6,617 nucleotides of DNA from Lamprocystis purpurea. GTDB lineage: Bacteria > Pseudomonadota > Gammaproteobacteria > Chromatiales > Chromatiaceae. This document shows, in pieces, positions 1 to 4,264 of the stretch. Within the stretch, counting starts at the first letter, position 1. Each line of letters opens with the position of its first letter. Location of the stretch: assembly GCA_020718945.1 (NCBI GenBank), contig DYRB01000167.1, positions 1-6,617 on the forward strand. The letters are read 5' to 3'. Below the pieces are notes generated by a model. The model saw only the letters and a list, made by a program, of their open reading frames with translations. It was not told the origin of the DNA and did no database searches. The translations under genes and the position numbers were made by a program.

Positions 1-6
1 TGGCCA

Positions 7-53
7 CCGGGCTCGCTGCGCTTCGCCCGGTCGCGCCGAGGCGGCGCTCCCAC
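7..53 (-). repeat. REP-like double palindrome
   Basis: Read on the minus strand, 53 to 31 begins GTGGGAGCGCC and ends GGCGCGA. This resembles the GTGGGAGC-headed REP (repetitive extragenic palindrome) sequences of gammaproteobacteria such as Pseudomonas. It folds as a 5-bp stem (33-37 with 43-47) around a 5-base loop. Directly next to it is a second hairpin, CCGGGC/GCCCGG (7-12 with 25-30), whose minus-strand loop contains GCGCAGCG, a core I associate with other extragenic palindromes in these bacteria. Family membership is from memory. Copy number in the genome, which would settle it, cannot be seen here. Confidence 0.5.
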
Positions 54-173
54 GGAGTTTCTGGCCGAGGTGTTGAACGATGGGCTCAAATTTGGAATTG
101 CTGGCCAAGCTCTGCGCTTCCCGGCAGTTTTCCGTTCTTGGCATACTATGCCGGATTCACTTTCGTGACGGAT

Positions 174-199
174 ACCCCTCGGTGCGGTCATCGAGGGGT
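174..199. promoter_or_regulatory. strong hairpin in leader of the decarboxylase gene
   Basis: ACCCCTCG (174-181) pairs perfectly with CGAGGGGT (192-199). The stem continues inward with G-U, U-A and G-C pairs (182-184 with 189-191), leaving a 4-base loop. The 11-bp stem ends 75 bases before the ATG at 275. No T-run follows on the plus strand, so it is not a classical intrinsic terminator. It could be a leader structure, a protein-binding dyad or an unrelated palindrome. Only the structure itself is seen. Confidence 0.4.
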
Positions 200-258
200 C
201 CTGGTCGGCCCGCTCAAGTCGCTGGAGCCGAATCTTCCCCCACCCTGCCCAGGTTCCT

Positions 259-264
259 AAGGAG
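259..264 (+). promoter_or_regulatory. Shine-Dalgarno site of the decarboxylase gene
   Basis: AAGGAG lies 10 bases upstream of the ATG at 275 and is a near-perfect anti-16S match. It decides the start. The reading frame is open back to an ATG at 80, but that codon has no such site and the 65 residues it would add look non-coding. The next in-frame ATG (299) also has no comparable site. Confidence 0.8.
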
Positions 265-274
265 TCGTTCAGCC

Positions 275-1504
275 ATGAAGAGCCCCCAGCACCTACCGAT
301 GACCCAGTTTCCCATCGTCGACGATTGCCTGCAGGTGGGCGGCCGTGCGATTACCGAGATCGCGCTGGCGGTCGGCGGTACCCCTTTCTATGTCTATGAT
401 CGGCAGTCGATGACTCGGCGCATGGCCGAGCTGCGCGCTGCCATGCCCGAAGGGCTGACGATCAAGTTCGCCATCAAGGCGAATCCGATGCCCGCGGTGG
501 TCCAGCACATGGCGTCTCTGGCCGATGGCCTCGACGTGGCATCCGCCGGCGAGCTCAGGGTGGCGCTGGACACCGGCATCGACCCGATCAAGGTCAGCTT
601 TGCCGGGCCCGGCAAGATGGACTGGGAGCTCAAGCAGGCGATCGCCTCGGGCGCGGTGCTGAACCTGGAGTCCGAGGGCGAGATGGAGCGGGCGGCGGTG
701 ATAGGCGAGGCGCTCGGCATGCAGCCTCGCGCCGCTGTGCGGGTGAACCCGGCCTTCGAGCTCAAGTCCTCCGGGGTGAAGATGGGGGGCGGACCCAAGG
801 CATTCGGCGTCGACTCGGAGCGGGTACCCGCGATGCTGGTGCGACTCGGTGAGTTGGGGATCGATTTCCGCGGCTTCCATATCTACAGCGGCTCCCAGAA
901 CTTGAGCGCCGAGAGCATTATCGAGGCCCAGAACAAGACCATAGATCTCAGTTGCGAGCTGGCGGCGTACGCGCCCCAGCCGGTCCGGGTGCTCAACATC
1001 GGCGGTGGATACGGCATTCCGCTCTTCCCCGGGGACCCGCGTCTGGACCTCGCCCCCATCGGAGAGAATCTCGAGCGCCGGATGGCGGAGGTCGCCGAAC
1101 GTCTGGATGGTGCCCAGGTGGTGATCGAACTGGGGCGATACCTGGTCGGTGAGGCTGGGCTCTATGTCTGCGAGGTCGTTGACCGCAAGCCGTCGCGGGG
1201 GCAGATGTTTATCGTCACCAACGGCGGGCTCCATCAGCACCTGGCGGCAAGCGGCAACTTCGGTCAGGTGTTGCGCAAGAACTTCCCCGTGGTCGTGGCC
1301 AACAAGGTGAGGGGGCAGGAGCGGGAGCTGGCCAACGTGGTGGGGCCCCTGTGCACGCCGCTGGACATCCTGGCCTCGCAGATGGATCTGGCGGTGGCGC
1401 AGCCCGGCGACCTGATCGCGGTCTACCAGTCCGGTGCCTATGGATTCACCACCAGCCCGATCGCCTTCCTGAGCCATCCGCCGCCGCGGCAGATCCTGGT
1501 CTGA
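275..1504 (+). CDS. PLP-dependent decarboxylase, exosortase A system-associated
   Basis: This 409-residue protein is a fold-type III PLP decarboxylase related to diaminopimelate (LysA) and ornithine/arginine decarboxylases. Visible signatures, numbered from the ATG at 275: the PLP-lysine motif FAIKANP with Lys68; HIYSGSQ at 202-208; the phosphate-binding loop GGGYG at 243-247; ELGRYLV at 285-291; the active-site GPLCTPLD with Cys360 and Asp364; and SGAYG at 386-390. The length and the wording of these motifs fit the subfamily found in exosortase A/exopolysaccharide clusters (I recall TIGR03099) better than true LysA. The in vivo substrate of that subfamily is not established to my knowledge; a cytoplasmic amino-acid decarboxylation is inferred from the fold. 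The convergent neighbour is a relic of another exosortase-associated gene, which supports the assignment. A good ribosome binding site at 259-264 sets the start. No frameshift or missing catalytic residue is seen, so the enzyme appears intact. The alternative is an ordinary diaminopimelate decarboxylase. Confidence 0.92.
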   Translation: MKSPQHLPMTQFPIVDDCLQVGGRAITEIALAVGGTPFYVYDRQSMTRRMAELRAAMPEGLTIKFAIKANPMPAVVQHMASLADGLDVASAGELRVALDTGIDPIKVSFAGPGKMDWELKQAIASGAVLNLESEGEMERAAVIGEALGMQPRAAVRVNPAFELKSSGVKMGGGPKAFGVDSERVPAMLVRLGELGIDFRGFHIYSGSQNLSAESIIEAQNKTIDLSCELAAYAPQPVRVLNIGGGYGIPLFPGDPRLDLAPIGENLERRMAEVAERLDGAQVVIELGRYLVGEAGLYVCEVVDRKPSRGQMFIVTNGGLHQHLAASGNFGQVLRKNFPVVVANKVRGQERELANVVGPLCTPLDILASQMDLAVAQPGDLIAVYQSGAYGFTTSPIAFLSHPPPRQILV

Positions 1505-1517
1505 GCCGGGGAGAGCG

Positions 1518-1541
1518 CCCGGTCGCCCGGTCGCCCAGTCG
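1518..1541. repeat. three tandem 8-base units
   Basis: CCCGGTCG occurs twice in tandem (1518-1533) and is followed by CCCAGTCG (1534-1541), which differs by one base. It starts 14 bases after the decarboxylase stop. This is a microsatellite-like array, perhaps from slippage in non-coding DNA. Confidence 0.6.
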
Positions 1542-1650
1542 ATGACGATACCGTTGCGGTCGTGGTAGATCCCGGTGAGGTGATCGACAAATTGCCAGAC
1601 GGGGATCGATTAGGAGTCGACCTGGTAAGAGAGGACCTGGGCGCCAACCG
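1525..1650 (-). other. coding-like remnant of unknown origin after the hydrolase relic
   Basis: After the hydrolase similarity fades, the same minus frame reads VGAQVLSYQVDS, a TAA stop (1612-1610), and then IPVWQFVDHLTGIYHDRNGI followed by VIDWATGRPG. This looks like real protein sequence but not like hydrolase 2. The pattern (a VD, then about 15 residues on an IDW.TG) vaguely recalls the core of PD-(D/E)XK nucleases, but the catalytic Lys would be Ala here, and the last residues overlap the tandem 8-mers. I do not recognise it with confidence. It may be a second gene fragment joined to the first by a deletion. Confidence 0.3.
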
Positions 1651-1969
1651 ACTTGAATCCCTTTAGGGCCAGTTCGGCGGCCAGCAGTGCCCCGGTGCGC
1701 AGGCCCCAGAGCATGGGCGCGAGCCCGGTCCTGGCCTTGAACCAGGCGGCGGTCCGTTCGACGTCATCCAGCCAGGTCTCCCAGTCGAGCGCCGCTAAGT
1801 CGCCTTCGCTGTCCCCCGTCCCGTAGAGGTCGAGCAGCAGGCAAGCGAGCCCGATGCCGGCCAGGGCCCGGGCCTGCTCGGCGAGCCATGCCCGGCAGCG
1901 GTCCATCTGCTCGGCGAACGGGGGCACGAACAGCAGGGCGCCTCGGGTTTCCCCGCCGAACCGCCGCTT
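1610..1969 (-). pseudogene. relic of exosortase A system-associated hydrolase 2 (alpha/beta hydrolase)
   Basis: On the minus strand this frame reads RGALLFVPPFAEQMDRC, then a segment ending LLLDLYGTGDSEGDL, then WETWLDDV and LWGLRTGALLAAELAL. These match, in order, the N-terminal third to half of the alpha/beta hydrolases named 'exosortase A system-associated, hydrolase 2' (I recall TIGR03101, roughly 270 residues). The gene is broken at both ends. Between the upstream in-frame stop (2080-2078) and 1927 there is no ATG, GTG or TTG, and the only GTG (1927) lies inside the conserved FVPPF block. The segment before RGALLFV appears shortened and is Pro/Arg-rich. At the other end, family similarity stops near 1672 and a TAA follows at 1612-1610, so the second half of the fold is gone. 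It converges on the decarboxylase gene. A 105-residue protein from the GTG at 1927 is possible but would not make a complete hydrolase. The family call is confident, the pseudogene status a little less so. Confidence 0.75.
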
Positions 1970-2081
1970 GGGAGGGGGGGCGGGCGAGGATTGGCGGGGC
2001 AGGATTAGTACGGGTGCAGGGCCTGGTGCGTCTGCGGCGCGACCTGGCGAGGGTAGAGGTTCGGGCAGACCCGTTGGTCAA

Positions 2082-2391
2082 GCCCCGAGGCTGGCCTCCC
2101 GATGTGGGGCTGCGCTCCTGCCGCGACGGGACCCTTGTACTGGGGTAGGTAGCTGCTGCGCCTGTAATCCGTGCGGTTCCGCGCTACACTTGCGCGTCCG
2201 TCGTCGCCTCCTTGGCCCTTTCGTGGTGATTAACATACTGTTTTTCAATACTCCTGTGCGCAAATCTGCCCAGGCTGGACTGGCCGCGAGGGTCTTCAAG
2301 CGAAGCCTCCGGCCTATCCTCACGCCTATGGGAGCTATGCACCCTGGGATTTTTCGTGCGCGCTTGGCGCCGACATCCCCGGGGGGGCGGC
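2082..2391. other. intergenic stretch without a supported gene
   Basis: All frames here give only short, Arg/Pro-rich translations with no recognisable family. It contains a stretch at 2103-2130 that weakly resembles a GTGGG-headed REP with a GCCGCGACGGG tail. It also contains an AT-rich island at about 2225-2253, in sharp contrast to the surrounding GC-rich DNA. No tRNA or intrinsic terminator was found by eye. Confidence 0.5.
2212..2241 (+). promoter_or_regulatory. possible promoter in an AT-rich island upstream of the fusion gene
   Basis: TTGGCC (2212-2217) and TACTGT (2236-2241) are spaced 18 bases apart and share only part of the sigma-70 consensus. They lie at the only AT-rich patch (2225-2253) before the ATP-grasp/phosphatase gene, about 150 bases upstream of its start. 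The match is weak, and the composition shift is the better argument. Confidence 0.2.
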
Positions 2392-4167
2392 GTGGCGCGC
2401 ACGGATAGGCCAGTCCCTGTGCTGGTGCTGGACGGGGACATGGTCCCAGCCCTGACCATCATGCGCTCCCTGGCGCGTATCGGCGTCACGGCCGACGTCG
2501 CCAGCCATCATCCGCACCCCCTTACCCGGCACTCCCGGCACCTGGGTAGGCTGTTGACCTACCCAGACCCCCTGACCCAGGAGGCGGCGTTCGTCGACTG
2601 GGCTGCCGCTGTCCTTGCCCGGGGCTATTACCGCCTGGTGATTCCCGTGACCGAGCGCAGCCTGGTACCCCTGCTGGGGCTGGTCGATGGCCCGGGCGGC
2701 GAGGCCCTGGCGGTCGCCCCCCGGACGGCCCTGGGAGCTGCCCTGGACAAGTCGCTGACCCTGGCCCTGGCGGCTCGCCTGGGTATTTCAGCCCCGCGCA
2801 GCGTGGCGGTGGAGACCGCCGAGGACCTAGCCCAGGCGATGCCGGGGCTGACGTTACCCGTGGTGATCAAGCCGGCCCGGTCCATCGGCGCCAGCGGCGC
2901 GGGCCGCCGCCAGCTCAGTGTCGAGTATGCGCAGAGCCCGGGGGAGTTCGAGGCCAAGGCCAAGCACGCCCTCCGCTTTGGGGCCGTGTTGCTCCAGGAG
3001 TACGTCGTCGGGCAGGGGGTCGGTATCGAACTGATTGCCGACCACGGCGAGGTGGTCTACGCCTTCCAGCATCTGCGTTTGCACGAGGTCCCCCTGACCG
3101 GAGGTGGCAGCAGCCTGCGCGTCAGCGTCCCCATCGAACCCCTGTTGCTGGACGCCTCGCGGCGGCTCATGGCGGAACTGGCCTGGCACGGCGTGGCCAT
3201 GGTTGAGTTCAAGTGGGACCCTGCGACCCGGGCCTACGCCCTCATGGAGATCAACGGACGGTTTTGGGGGTCTCTGCCCCTGGCGGTCGCCGCCGGGGCA
3301 GACTTTCCCGCCATGCTGTACGAACTGTTGGTCGAAGGTCGGGTGCAACCCAGGCCCGATTACCGCATCGGGGTCTACGCACGCAAGCTGTCCAGCGATC
3401 TCGGTTGGCTGGAGCAGGTGCTGCGCCGTGACGCCCCGCCGGGGCTGGTCCAGTTCCCGACCCGCCGCCGAATCCTGGCCGACACCCTGCTCATGCTGTC
3501 CCCTCGCCATGTCTTCGACGTGCAGTCCTGGCGCGATCCGATCCCCGGTCTAGTCGACCTGGGATGTACGGTAGCGACCTACGCCGAGCGCCTTGGTCGC
3601 CACCTGCGGGAGCGTCGCGCCCGGCGTGTGCAGATGAGGCGCTGGCGCAACGGCGAGGCTGCCGAGCGCCTGCGGGGCGCGCGACAGATCCTTTTCCTGT
3701 GCTACGGCAACATCAACCGCAGTGCCCTGGCGGAGCGCTACTTTCTCGAACAGTTTCCTGAGGCAAACGTGCGGGTGGTGTCGGCGGGGTTTCATCCGGA
3801 GGAGGGCCGTCCGGCCGATCCGGTGATGGTAGAGGTCGCGGCGGAGGCCGGGGTGGACCTGGGCCACTGGTCGTCGCGCCGCCTGTCCCCGGAACTGGTA
3901 GGCGCGAGCGACGCCATCCTGGTCATGGAACATGCCCATGCGGCCCGATTGAATGCCGAATTCCCGGACACCGCAGGTCGGACCTTCCTGCTCGGCATGG
4001 CCCCATCCCCGGACGGGCCCGCGGGGGAGATTGACGATCCCTACGGCAAGCCCAGGGCGGACTATGCCCGTTGTGCCCGCGAGGTTCAGGCGAGCGTGCG
4101 GGTGGTCGGGCGCATGGTCGGGGCCCGGGCCTCGCCAGGGTCCAGGGTCAGCCCGGAGGCGGCCTAG
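2392..4167 (+). CDS. ATP-grasp ligase fused to low-molecular-weight protein tyrosine phosphatase
   Basis: This is a 591-residue two-domain protein when started at the GTG at 2392. Residues 8-330 are an ATP-grasp enzyme: a pre-ATP-grasp strand VLVLDGD (10-16), the ATP-binding VVIKPAR with Lys160, the hinge QEYV (202-205), and Mg-binding VEFKWD (271-276) and MEINGRFWGS (285-294, Glu286/Asn288). ATP-grasp enzymes join a carboxylate to an amine or similar nucleophile through an acyl-phosphate; the substrate here cannot be told. Residues 400-431 form a linker with 13 arginines. Residues 433-575 are a LMW-PTP with the P-loop CYGNINRS (Cys437, Arg443, Ser444) and the general-acid loop DDPYGK (Asp549). 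All key residues are present in both domains, so both are probably active. LMW-PTPs in exopolysaccharide loci dephosphorylate tyrosine autokinases, and the neighbours suggest that setting. No signal peptide or membrane segment is seen, so it is probably cytoplasmic. An upstream GTG at 2356 would add 12 residues rich in Arg and Gly; neither start has a convincing ribosome binding site. The stop lies 97 bases before leuS. Confidence 0.88.
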   Translation: MARTDRPVPVLVLDGDMVPALTIMRSLARIGVTADVASHHPHPLTRHSRHLGRLLTYPDPLTQEAAFVDWAAAVLARGYYRLVIPVTERSLVPLLGLVDGPGGEALAVAPRTALGAALDKSLTLALAARLGISAPRSVAVETAEDLAQAMPGLTLPVVIKPARSIGASGAGRRQLSVEYAQSPGEFEAKAKHALRFGAVLLQEYVVGQGVGIELIADHGEVVYAFQHLRLHEVPLTGGGSSLRVSVPIEPLLLDASRRLMAELAWHGVAMVEFKWDPATRAYALMEINGRFWGSLPLAVAAGADFPAMLYELLVEGRVQPRPDYRIGVYARKLSSDLGWLEQVLRRDAPPGLVQFPTRRRILADTLLMLSPRHVFDVQSWRDPIPGLVDLGCTVATYAERLGRHLRERRARRVQMRRWRNGEAAERLRGARQILFLCYGNINRSALAERYFLEQFPEANVRVVSAGFHPEEGRPADPVMVEVAAEAGVDLGHWSSRRLSPELVGASDAILVMEHAHAARLNAEFPDTAGRTFLLGMAPSPDGPAGEIDDPYGKPRADYARCAREVQASVRVVGRMVGARASPGSRVSPEAA

Positions 4168-4217
4168 TCCAACGCAGGGGCCCGGGCTGTCCCTCGCCTG
4201 GCCCGGTGGGCTTGCGG

Positions 4218-4223
4218 TATCCT
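4218..4223 (+). promoter_or_regulatory. possible -10 element of leuS
   Basis: TATCCT lies 41 bases before the leuS ATG in the 97-base gap after the fusion gene. A -35 hexamer at the expected distance (about 4195-4200) is poor. It is noted because leuS would be expected to have its own promoter when it follows an accessory gene. Confidence 0.2.
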
Positions 4224-4264
4224 TGCACGCCTTTCCCCCGTCCATCCAATCCGGCCCCAGACCC

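Noticed and set aside
140..152. TTGGCATACTATGCCGG as a sigma-54 promoter (a -24/-12 type might be expected near exosortase genes)
   Set aside because: The GG and GC dinucleotides are 10 bases apart instead of 12, and the site is better described as a 5-bp dyad.
1..168. Frame 1 is open from the left edge to TGA at 166-168 and could be the tail of an upstream gene
   Set aside because: The first part coincides with the REP-like palindromes and the translation matches nothing I recognise, so it was not called.
80..274. N-terminal extension of the decarboxylase to the ATG at 80
   Set aside because: It has no ribosome binding site, the translation does not resemble the family, and the 174-199 hairpin lies in it. 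AAGGAG at 259-264 supports the ATG at 275.
293..1477. A 394-codon open frame on the minus strand opposite the decarboxylase
   Set aside because: It mirrors a GC-rich gene with strong third-position bias. Its translation is His/Arg/Gly-rich with no domain, while the plus-strand frame carries all PLP-enzyme motifs.
4182..4206. 6-bp inverted repeat CCGGGC/GCCCGG after the fusion gene as a terminator
   Set aside because: The loop is 13 bases, the stem is short and no T-run follows. In DNA this GC-rich it is easily chance.
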